Origin: Deltaproteobacteria bacterium
GTDB lineage: Bacteria; Desulfobacterota; Desulfobulbia; Desulfobulbales; SURF-16
Reading direction: 5' to 3'
DNA: 49,154 nt
Assembly (NCBI GenBank): GCA_030667965.1
Contig: DAOUUW010000003.1
Location: forward strand, 1 to 49,154
Below are positions 42,018 to 49,154 of the stretch, one piece after another. Every line of letters starts with the position of its first letter. Positions within the stretch are counted from its first letter, which is position 1. A program made the position numbers and the translations under genes. Below the pieces are notes generated by a model. That model searched no databases, had not been told where the DNA came from, and saw only the letters and a list, made by a program, of their open reading frames with translations.

Positions 42018-44966
42018 ATGAGTCTCCGTCCCTTTGAATGCAGGATCAGGAGGCTGCTGATCCTTATATTTCTTCTTTCTTTTCTTGTTGTTGCCATTTT
42101 TACAGGCATAACGAAATTTGTTGAAATCCGCAGCAGCTATATTGATCAGATGACGGCACAAATGAATATTGCCCAGAATCTGATTAGCGGTTTTGTTTTG
42201 AGGTATGATAACCATTTTATAGAGGTTGCCGATAAATGTCGTGGTTATTCTACCGATGAAGTGGGGGAGAATCTGTTGCAAAGTGTCCATTCCCTCGATG
42301 TGGGTGACATCTTTTACCTGATTGACCATGAACAGCGTATTGTTCTGATTTCCCAGCCATATCAGGACTACGTCGGTATGAGTTTTGTCCATACACCTTT
42401 TTTTGATTCGCCTCATAAAATTTCAGCTGTTCATCAATCGTTTTTTACAAACAAGTCCGTCGTTACCATGCAGTATCCCACAAGCTGCGGCATGACACTG
42501 GTCATTGAAAGGGATATTGTCAATATCATGGGCGCCATGGATTTTTTTGAGAACGGTAAAATATTTTCTTCCCAAATCATGTTTGTTCTGACCAGTGAAG
42601 GTGTTGTTGCCTATCATCCGGATGAGAAACTGGTGCGTAGCCGGCATAATCTTGGCTTTGACATGAAGGAGTGGGCAATGCCCGCAGCCGGAAAATTGTT
42701 TTCGTATGGTCTTGATGGGGAAAAGTTTTTTGCCCTTAAAAAAGAATTTGACCTGCTTAAAGGATGGACGCTTTATTTTTCCGTGCCGGCCCGTTCCCTG
42801 TTTAATCCTATTCTGCAAGCGATCATGAAGCAGTTCATCATGGTTCTTTTCTTTTTTGGAATCTTCTATTTTGTTTTGCAGTTTTTTCTGAACCGTTATT
42901 TTTCCAGGCCGGTAAGAAATATTGTTGCAGCACTCAACGAGTATGAATTCCCACAGAAGAGTATGGTTGTGGATGAGAAACATGCTTTGGGGGTGGAGGA
43001 ATTTGCAGCACTTATTCAAGGGCTTAATGCCATGGCTGCTGAAATAGACCGTTCTTCCAGGGATCTGCGGGAAAATGAGATACAGATACGGTTGCTGTTA
43101 AATTCAACAGCAGAAGGGATTTACGGGCTTGATACCAGCGGAAACTGCACATTTTGTAACAGCTCTTTTCTGCGTATGATGGGGTATGAAAATGAAAAAG
43201 AGTTGCTGGGCAGAAATATGCATCAGCTCATACACCATAGTCACGCTGACGGCAGCAGCTATCCGGTGGATGAATGCCTGGCGCATGCGGGGGTTCTGCG
43301 GGGCGATAAAGCCCATAGTGATGATGAGGTTTTCTGGCGGTCAGACGGCAGTTCGTTTTCTGTTGAGTACCGGTCCTACCCCGTTCTTGACGAGGAAGAT
43401 GTTGTCGGTGCGGTGGTTAGCTTTGTTGATATTACAGAGCGGAAAGAGGCGGCAAGAAGGCTTGAGGCGGAAAAGGAGCAGTTGGCTGTCACGTTGAGAT
43501 CAATCGGTGACGCGGTTATTACAACAGATATTGATGGTCGCGTTGTGCTGGTTAACAGGGTTGCCGAAGATATTACCGGCTGGAGCCAGCAGGAGGCTTG
43601 TGGAAAATCGCTGCAGGAAATTTTTCATATTGTTGATGGGCATGACGGTACGCCCAGGCATAATCCGGTGGACAAGGTGCAGAGCAGCGGAATTGTCGAA
43701 TTGGAGAGCAATACGAAGCTTATTACCCGGGATGGAAGGGAGAGGGAGATAGCCGATAGCTGTGCTCCCATCCGCGACAGGCAGAACCGCATCATTGGCG
43801 TGGTGCTCGTGTTTCGCGATGTCACTGTGCAGAATAAGATGCAGGCAGAGGCCATCAGGGCACATAAACTCGAATCCGTCGGCATACTTGCAGGCGGTAT
43901 TGCCCATGATTTTAATAATGTTCTGACGGCAATTCTGGGTAATATCAGTTTGGTTGAGCGGATAAAAGATTTTGAAAAGCAAAAACCTCTTCTGGCAAAT
44001 GCAGAAAAGGCATGTATGCGGGCCAAAGGTCTGACCCAGCAATTGCTTACCTTTGCCAGAGGCGGGGAGCCGATAAGGGAAACAGCCTCTATTCATGATG
44101 TGATTCGCGACTCGGCAGACTTTGTTCTGCAGGGCAGTAATGTGGCCTGCAATTTCACTATTCCGGACACCCTCTGGTTGGTCAAAATTGACAAGGGGCA
44201 GATCAGTCAGGTGGTGCAGAATATTGCCTTAAATGCCAAGAATGCCATGCCGAAAGGAGGGGTTATTGACATTGTCTGCGAAAACTGGGCCTGGGAAAAA
44301 AATGGAGCATGTCCAGCCCCGGGTAATTACGTCCGTGTTACCATAAAGGACACTGGTATTGGGATCAGTGCGGAAAATATTGAAAAGATTTTTGATCCGT
44401 ATTTTACAACCCGGGACGTGGGCCATGGACTGGGTCTGGCTGTTACCCGTTCAATCATCGCCAAGCATAATGGGTATATCGAGGTTGTATCGAAGCTGGG
44501 TGAAGGAACGGCTTTTATCATCTATTTGCCGGCGGAAAGGGGACATCCAATCCTGGAAAAACACCCCGTCAAGGAAGTTGACGCAAAAGGAGCGGGTAGG
44601 ATTCTGATCATGGACGATGAGGAAATAGTCAGGGATGTGGCCGCCAATATGCTGGGTCTGTTCGGGTATGATGCGCTGTTGTGTGCTGATGGCGAGGCAA
44701 TGCTTGAAATATATAAAAGAGAGACTCGATTGGGCAATCCTGTTGATCTGGTCATCATGGACTTGACAATCCCGGGCGGCATGGGGGGCAAAGAGGCGGT
44801 TGGAAGACTTCTTGAGATTGATGCCAATGCCAGGGCAGTTGTTGCCAGTGGTTATTCAAACGATCCGGTCATGGTGGATTGTCTGAGATTCGGTTTCAGG
44901 GAGGCAATCGTAAAACCGTTTCAAATGGAGGCTTTGGCCGGGGTTGTCAAAAAAGTTATGGAGTGA
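42018..44966 (+). CDS. Hybrid sensor histidine kinase (Cache-HAMP-PAS-PAS-HisKA-HATPase-REC)
   Basis: 982 residues. Helix 1 (about 12-32), an extracytoplasmic double-Cache-like sensor (about 35-270, with IDHEQRIVLISQPYQDYVG and LTSEGVVAYHPDEKL), helix 2 (about 275-295), HAMP, PAS 1 (about 355-475), PAS 2 (about 480-600), HisKA with phospho-His in GGIAHDFNNVLTAILGN, HATPase (KDTGIGISAENIEKIFDPYF; DVGHGLGLAVTRSI), and a C-terminal receiver with Asp in LVIMDLTIPGGMGG. The start abuts the binding-protein stop, so the two are co-translated. No DNA-binding regulator is adjacent. Confidence 0.92.
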   Translation: MSLRPFECRIRRLLILIFLLSFLVVAIFTGITKFVEIRSSYIDQMTAQMNIAQNLISGFVLRYDNHFIEVADKCRGYSTDEVGENLLQSVHSLDVGDIFYLIDHEQRIVLISQPYQDYVGMSFVHTPFFDSPHKISAVHQSFFTNKSVVTMQYPTSCGMTLVIERDIVNIMGAMDFFENGKIFSSQIMFVLTSEGVVAYHPDEKLVRSRHNLGFDMKEWAMPAAGKLFSYGLDGEKFFALKKEFDLLKGWTLYFSVPARSLFNPILQAIMKQFIMVLFFFGIFYFVLQFFLNRYFSRPVRNIVAALNEYEFPQKSMVVDEKHALGVEEFAALIQGLNAMAAEIDRSSRDLRENEIQIRLLLNSTAEGIYGLDTSGNCTFCNSSFLRMMGYENEKELLGRNMHQLIHHSHADGSSYPVDECLAHAGVLRGDKAHSDDEVFWRSDGSSFSVEYRSYPVLDEEDVVGAVVSFVDITERKEAARRLEAEKEQLAVTLRSIGDAVITTDIDGRVVLVNRVAEDITGWSQQEACGKSLQEIFHIVDGHDGTPRHNPVDKVQSSGIVELESNTKLITRDGREREIADSCAPIRDRQNRIIGVVLVFRDVTVQNKMQAEAIRAHKLESVGILAGGIAHDFNNVLTAILGNISLVERIKDFEKQKPLLANAEKACMRAKGLTQQLLTFARGGEPIRETASIHDVIRDSADFVLQGSNVACNFTIPDTLWLVKIDKGQISQVVQNIALNAKNAMPKGGVIDIVCENWAWEKNGACPAPGNYVRVTIKDTGIGISAENIEKIFDPYFTTRDVGHGLGLAVTRSIIAKHNGYIEVVSKLGEGTAFIIYLPAERGHPILEKHPVKEVDAKGAGRILIMDDEEIVRDVAANMLGLFGYDALLCADGEAMLEIYKRETRLGNPVDLVIMDLTIPGGMGGKEAVGRLLEIDANARAVVASGYSNDPVMVDCLRFGFREAIVKPFQMEALAGVVKKVME

Positions 44967-45004
44967 AGGGTTGTTCGTTGTTTCCCGTCTGATGAATCGG
45001 TTTA

Positions 45005-45901
45005 TCAGAAGCCGATTTCCTTTAAAAAATTCCCATCCTTTGACCAGTCTTTCTGCACTTTGACAAAGAGTTTCAATATCACATTGATGCCGAGCAGTTC
45101 TTTCAACTCCAGGCGGGCGGTCTGGCCGATTTTTTTAAGCATGGACCCTTTTTGGCCGATAATAATGCCTTTCTGCGATTTTCTTTCCACACAGATGGTG
45201 GCATGGATGGTGATTTTCTTTTCATCCTCTTTGAAACTTTCAACGATGACTGCGCATGCGTAGGGAATTTCCTGGTTGGTAAGGTGAAATATCTTTTCGC
45301 GTATGATTTCCGCGGCAAGAAAACGTTCGGTGGAGTCGGTGGGAATGTCTTGCGGATAAAGCCTGGGGCCAGTCGGTAAAACTTTCAGCAGTTCATCAAG
45401 CAGAATGTCAGTGCCGTTATTTTTGAGGGCGGAAATCGGTATCATTGCCTTGAAATGAAAGAGATTCTTGTAGGCGTCAAGAATGGGCAGCAGATTCTGG
45501 GGATTGATCAGATCCACCTTGTTTATCAGGAGAATGACGGGATGGCGGACATTTTCCAGATATTTTGTGGCGGAGTGGATTTTTTCAGGCAGGGGGAAGG
45601 TGGTGTCTATCATGAAGATGATGGCATCCACTTCGGTAAGACTGCCCGTGGCAATTTTTACCATCTCCAGATTGAGCGGGCTTCTGGCATTATGAATGCC
45701 GGGGGTGTCAATCATGACAATTTGATAGTTGTCATCGTTGATAATACCAAGAATTCTGTTTCTGGTCGTCTGGGGTTTGGGAGAAACAATGGAAATTTTC
45801 TGGCCCAGCAAAGTGTTCAGCAGGGTGGATTTGCCCACATTGGGCGGTCCGATGAGGGCCACGACTCCCGATTTCACTTGCTTTTCGTCAGGGTAATCCA
45901 T
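45005..45901 (-). CDS. era: GTPase Era
   Basis: A 298-residue ribosome-assembly GTPase. G1 GPPNVGKS (18-25), the switch region PKPQTTRNRILGI, G3 DTPGIHNA, G4 NKVD, and a C-terminal KH domain (KGIIIGQKGSMLKKIG) that binds the 3' end of 16S rRNA. ATG 45901 is preceded by AAGGAGA, so the 14-residue upstream extension is rejected. It works in the same process as YbeY, encoded about 25 kb away. It is convergent with the hybrid kinase gene, 38 bp apart. Confidence 0.95.
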   Translation of the reverse strand: MDYPDEKQVKSGVVALIGPPNVGKSTLLNTLLGQKISIVSPKPQTTRNRILGIINDDNYQIVMIDTPGIHNARSPLNLEMVKIATGSLTEVDAIIFMIDTTFPLPEKIHSATKYLENVRHPVILLINKVDLINPQNLLPILDAYKNLFHFKAMIPISALKNNGTDILLDELLKVLPTGPRLYPQDIPTDSTERFLAAEIIREKIFHLTNQEIPYACAVIVESFKEDEKKITIHATICVERKSQKGIIIGQKGSMLKKIGQTARLELKELLGINVILKLFVKVQKDWSKDGNFLKEIGF

Positions 45902-45927
45902 TAAGGTCTCCTTTTTTCTAAAAAGAT

Positions 45928-46000
45928 AACGCAGAGACGCCAAGGTGCAAAGTTGTAAAAGGATTTTTGTTTTTTTTGCGGCTCTGCGCCTTGGCGTTAA
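45928..46000. repeat. Intergenic CGCAGAGACGCCAAGG hairpin repeat
   Basis: ACGCCAAGGTGCA (45937-45949) pairs with TGCGCCTTGGCGT (45985-45997) with one wobble. Alternative pairing of GCAGAG (45931) with CTCTGC (45982) is possible. It occupies most of the era / nuclease divergent gap. Confidence 0.65.
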
Positions 46001-46062
46001 AAAATGCGGACATTATTCATAACTTACCTTAAAACGCCAAAGTTAAAACGTAAAATTTTCAT

Positions 46063-48072
46063 TTGAGAATACCATTGCAGGGGAAAATTATAGAATATGT
46101 TGATCAGGGCAGGTTTTTCTGTGGCCTGGTGTTGCAGGAACAGGCAAAGAGGCTGCGTCTGATGAATCAGAATGGCAGGGAAATGAATTTGCCTGCCGCC
46201 CGTGTAGTACACACCGGCAGCCGGACGCATGCAGTTTCTCTTCCCCGGGAAGACACCATGCGTTTGCTGCAGGAGATTGCCGCAATAAGGCAGGAAATGG
46301 CCGACCGTATTGAGCTTCAAGAGGTATGGGAGCTTGTTTGTGAAGAGGAAAAGGAGGTTTTTTCTCCGCTCTTTTTGGCCGAACTTTGCTTTGGCGATGG
46401 GATTGGGGATGATCAGACTGCTGCTTTCCTGCGTGCGGTTTTTGCAGACCGTCTTTTCTTTAAATTTAAAGACGGCAAAGTAATTGTGCATTCGGCTGAG
46501 GCGGTTGAGCAGCTGAAGGAAAGGGCTGAAAAAGAGCAGGCCCGTGAGGAGATGATGGAAAAGGGGGCGCAGGTTATGCCGGCCATTATGGCTGGAGAAG
46601 AACCCCCTGAATGGCCGGAAAAACAGCGATGCCTTGATTTAATTAAGGACTATTATCTTCTGGGTAATGATGCTGCTGAAGCTGATTTGTGCCGGAATCT
46701 GCTCAAGATGGCAAATCTTAATCGACCCCATGACCCTTTTAAATTGCTGGTCAAGGCCGGTATATGGCAACGGGATGAAAATATAGGGCTTCTCAGGCAG
46801 GAACTGCCGGTTGATTTTAATGATGAGGTCCTGGCGCAGGCCAGGCAGGTGGCAGCTTCTGATGGCGAGTCGCTTCTGGCCGATGGGCGTCGTGATTTCA
46901 GGGAGTTGCATTTGCTGACAATTGACGGGGAGTTTACCCGGGATTTTGATGATGCCCTCCACCTTGAAAGCAAGGGCAAAAATTTTCTGGTGGGCATTCA
47001 TATTGCCGATGTCAGTGAGTTTGTCAAAAAAGGAGACAAGATATTCCAGGCGGCCCTGGAGCGGATCACTTCCATTTATTTTGCCGATCAGCAGATTCCC
47101 ATGCTGCCCCGGGAATTATCCGAAGGTGCATGCAGCCTTATTAAGGGAGAGGTGAGACCGGTTGTCAGCTGTCTTGTGGAATTGACGCCTGCCGGAGAAG
47201 TTGTCGACTATCGTATGGCGCGAAGCGTGGTTCAGGTAAAACGACGCATTACTTATATTCAGGCAGAAGAGATACTGGCGAAAGGTGAAGACAGTGAGCT
47301 GAAAATTTTAGCTGATTTAAGCTTGAAAATTCAGGAAAGAAGGTTGGAAAACGGAGCACTCATCATCCCTGTTCCTGACGTGAATATTTCCGTCAACAGC
47401 AGCGGCAGGGTGAATGTCTGTCTGGAGGAGGTGGACAAGGCGGCCAGGACATTAGTTGCAGAATTTATGGTGCTGGCCAATACGCTGTCGGCCCAGTATC
47501 TGGCTGACCGAGAGATTCCTGCGCTTTATCGATGTCAGGAACCGCCGCGTAAACGGCTGTTTGCCGGTATTGCCAGGGACCTGTTTGTCAATTTCCGTCA
47601 GCGCCGCTTTCTTTCCCGTGGAAATCTGCTGACCGAGGCAAAGATGCACAGCGGTGTCGGCGCACCGCAGTACACCACGATAACCTCTCCCATCAGGAGA
47701 ATGCTTGATCTGATTATACAGCAGCAGTTGTCCCATGTTTTGCAGGGGAAAGGTCCGCTTTATTCGGTAAGTGAATTAAAGGATTATCAGGCATCAATCC
47801 TGGTTTCCCAGGCCGGCGTCAACCAGGCCCGCCGGCTCCGTCATCGCTACTGGCTTCTTAAATATCTGGCCATGGAGGTGGGGGTCGGCAGCCGCGTGGA
47901 TGTTTTGGTGCTCGACATTCAGCCTCGACGCATCCAGGTCGTCATGACGGATATATTGCTGGAGGCGGATTTGCCGCTTAATCAGGGGCCAAGGGTGGAA
48001 CCGGGTGATATTATCAAGGTGAAACTGGCCAGAGTGAGCCCTCTGGACAACAGCTTCAGGTTGGAATGGTAG
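46063..48072 (+). CDS. RNase II/RNase R family (RNB-domain) exoribonuclease
   Basis: 669 residues. The first ~280 residues are a divergent N-terminal region with a small beta-barrel (PLQGKIIEYVDQGRFFCG) and helical segments. The RNB domain (about 280-600) has the metal-binding Asp cluster TRDFDDALHLES (Asp294, 296, 297), VGIHIADVSEFV, and MLPRELSEGACSL. A C-terminal S1-like barrel follows (about 605-669). Canonical RNase R has two cold-shock domains at the start; they are not recognisable here, so it is a variant. The start is TTG 46063; no in-frame ATG occurs for the next 33 codons. It probably degrades mRNA 3'-5'. Confidence 0.85.
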   Translation: MRIPLQGKIIEYVDQGRFFCGLVLQEQAKRLRLMNQNGREMNLPAARVVHTGSRTHAVSLPREDTMRLLQEIAAIRQEMADRIELQEVWELVCEEEKEVFSPLFLAELCFGDGIGDDQTAAFLRAVFADRLFFKFKDGKVIVHSAEAVEQLKERAEKEQAREEMMEKGAQVMPAIMAGEEPPEWPEKQRCLDLIKDYYLLGNDAAEADLCRNLLKMANLNRPHDPFKLLVKAGIWQRDENIGLLRQELPVDFNDEVLAQARQVAASDGESLLADGRRDFRELHLLTIDGEFTRDFDDALHLESKGKNFLVGIHIADVSEFVKKGDKIFQAALERITSIYFADQQIPMLPRELSEGACSLIKGEVRPVVSCLVELTPAGEVVDYRMARSVVQVKRRITYIQAEEILAKGEDSELKILADLSLKIQERRLENGALIIPVPDVNISVNSSGRVNVCLEEVDKAARTLVAEFMVLANTLSAQYLADREIPALYRCQEPPRKRLFAGIARDLFVNFRQRRFLSRGNLLTEAKMHSGVGAPQYTTITSPIRRMLDLIIQQQLSHVLQGKGPLYSVSELKDYQASILVSQAGVNQARRLRHRYWLLKYLAMEVGVGSRVDVLVLDIQPRRIQVVMTDILLEADLPLNQGPRVEPGDIIKVKLARVSPLDNSFRLEW

Positions 48073-48078
48073 GAGCTG

Positions 48079-48110
48079 CAATTGATAATTGAAAATGGAC
48101 AATTGATAAT
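48079..48110. repeat. AATTGATAATTG repeat pair
   Basis: CAATTGATAATTG (48079-48091) and CAATTGATAAT (48100-48110) are direct copies separated by AAAATGGA, immediately after the nuclease gene and before the insertion element. Relatives lie at 1197 and 23586. Confidence 0.5.
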
Positions 48111-48119
48111 GAGTTGAAG

Positions 48120-49154
48120 TTGTGGGCTTTGAATAAGGCAAACTGGGGTATGCACTTGACTCCAGCGACCACTACATGTAGTGTGTCGAGTTATGGCTGA
48201 AAAATTTCCCCGCACTTTGCAGGAATTCGAAAATATCTTTAGTACAGAATCTGGCTGTCTTGAATATTTGCAGAATCTACGATGGCCAGATGGATTCATT
48301 TGCCCCAAATGTGGCTCTGCTGACAAATGGCGGACAAAACGTAATTTGTATCATTGTTCCCAATGCGGAATACAGACTTCGGTGACCGCTGGAACAATTT
48401 TTCATCGTACTCGAAAACCTTTGTCTCTGTGGTTTCGAGCTATGTGGCACATTACTGGCCAAAAATATGGAGCAAATGCTCTTGGTTTGCAACGTATTCT
48501 TGCCCTTGGCAGTTATCATACAGCTTGGCAGTGGCTTCATAAATTACGCCGTGCAATGGTTCGGCCTGGTCGTGACCAGTTGAACGGCACCGTAGAAATT
48601 GACGAGACTTACGTTGGTGGTAAAAAACCTGGCAAGCGTGGACGAGGTGCTGCGGGAAAAGCGTTGGTCGGTGTTGCCGTTGAAGATAAAGATGATAAAG
48701 GGATTGGACGAATACGCCTGTGGCACCTGGAAGATGCTTCCGGTGACAGCTTGTTGCCTTTTGTTCAAGGCGTTGTTGAGCCGGGCTCCGTCGTCCATAC
48801 TGACGACTGGTCTGGCTATAACAGCTTGAGTAAGAATGGTTTTATTCATCGAGTGTTACCGTCAAAAAAGATGAAAATTGTTCATTTAGTTGCGTCTCTA
48901 TTGAAGAGATGGCTTTTGGGCACATATCAAGGTGCGGTGAGACCTTCACATCTTGCATATTATTTAGACGAGTTTACTTTTCGTTTCAACCGCAGGACTT
49001 CTGCCTCACGAGGAAAATTGTTTTACAGGCTAATGCAACATGCTATCTCGGTGGATCCTGCACCAGTGTCTACTCTCAAGGGGCCAGCTTTGCCATTTTT
49101 AGAGGGTGCGGATAACTCTAATCTTGACCCAATTGACGAAGACAAAGACCACAA
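48120..49154 (+). mobile_element. IS1595-family insertion sequence, right part beyond the window
   Basis: This contains the transposase at 48193. The left boundary is approximate: it probably lies near TGTGGGCTTTGAATAAGGCA (48120-48139), with a CACTACATGTAGTG palindrome (about 48169-48182) just before the gene. The right end is not in the window, so terminal repeats and target duplication cannot be checked. Confidence 0.65.
48193..49154 (+). CDS. IS1595-family transposase (3' end cut by window edge)
   Basis: 320 codons are visible with no stop. An N-terminal zinc ribbon (CPKCGSADKW ... YHCSQCGIQTSV) is followed by TAGTIFHRTRKPLSLWF, then the DDE-like core: VEIDETYVGGKKPGKRG (first Asp), VVHTDDWSGYNSL (second Asp) and IVHLVASLLKRWLLGTYQG, which usually holds the third catalytic residue region, then DEFTFRFNRR. 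The frame is intact. It catalyses cut-and-paste transposition of its element. Start ATG 48193; no strong ribosome site is seen. Confidence 0.9.
   Translation, partial: MAEKFPRTLQEFENIFSTESGCLEYLQNLRWPDGFICPKCGSADKWRTKRNLYHCSQCGIQTSVTAGTIFHRTRKPLSLWFRAMWHITGQKYGANALGLQRILALGSYHTAWQWLHKLRRAMVRPGRDQLNGTVEIDETYVGGKKPGKRGRGAAGKALVGVAVEDKDDKGIGRIRLWHLEDASGDSLLPFVQGVVEPGSVVHTDDWSGYNSLSKNGFIHRVLPSKKMKIVHLVASLLKRWLLGTYQGAVRPSHLAYYLDEFTFRFNRRTSASRGKLFYRLMQHAISVDPAPVSTLKGPALPFLEGADNSNLDPIDEDKDH

Noticed and set aside
1-49154. tRNA, rRNA or CRISPR arrays
   Set aside because: I looked through the gaps for cloverleaf-like sequences and for regularly spaced direct repeats and saw none; no scan program was run.

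Overview
The window is a chromosomal segment of a Gram-negative bacterium, most likely a deltaproteobacterium / Desulfobacterota of the Desulfobulbales type. The evidence is outer-membrane lipoproteins, Lnt, an RND efflux set, L,D-transpeptidase, an acetyl-CoA carboxylase cluster with a fused carboxyltransferase, many PAS/Cache histidine kinases and a probable UGA-encoded selenoprotein. This assignment is inferred from gene content and protein flavour; no search was run.

Layout. 1-3.2 kb is a decayed region: the tail of a hybrid histidine kinase, a small inverted-repeat element, adk, a 40-residue small ORF, an orphan TetR-type palindrome and a broken TrkA-type K+ channel gene. 3.3-10.6 kb holds a FapA (DUF342) protein and a three-gene RND efflux operon (outer-membrane lipoprotein, adaptor, pump). 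10.6-16.7 kb has an M48 lipoprotein protease, a YcbK/MepK-like plus YcbB/LdtD-like pair for 3-3 peptidoglycan cross-links, a small secreted protein and hrpB. 16.7-19.1 kb is gene-poor: a remnant of a REP-associated transposase inside inverted ends, a PAS histidine kinase and an orphan coding scrap.

19.0-28.1 kb is a long run of minus-strand genes, in transcription order corC/ybeX, lnt, an acidic protein, prfB, an Fe-S oxidoreductase subunit, a thioredoxin-fold selenoprotein candidate, ybeZ/phoH, ybeY and pdxJ. It contains two apparent UGA recoding events. prfB carries the classical +1 programmed frameshift. The DsbA-like gene has an in-frame UGA exactly where the first active-site Cys should be (U-L-Y-C), followed by a hairpin resembling a bacterial SECIS. 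This is the strongest non-routine signal in the window.

28.2-33.9 kb is a self-contained acetyl-CoA carboxylase operon behind a good sigma70-like promoter: biotin carboxylase, fused alpha-beta carboxyltransferase, an unusual carrier with two biotinyl-like domains, and a biotin ligase. 34-48 kb is mostly housekeeping: a glycosyltransferase, an MFS exporter, fbp, glnS, gltX, a periplasmic binding protein coupled to a 982-residue hybrid kinase, era, and an RNase II/R-family nuclease. An IS1595-family element runs off the right edge.

Intergenic DNA is seeded with several families of short palindromic or AT-rich repeats: ACCACGAAG-type hairpins, CGCAGAGACGCCAAGG-type hairpins, GTCATTCCCGCG-type inverted pairs and AATTGATAATTG-type repeats. 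I saw no tRNA, rRNA or CRISPR array.
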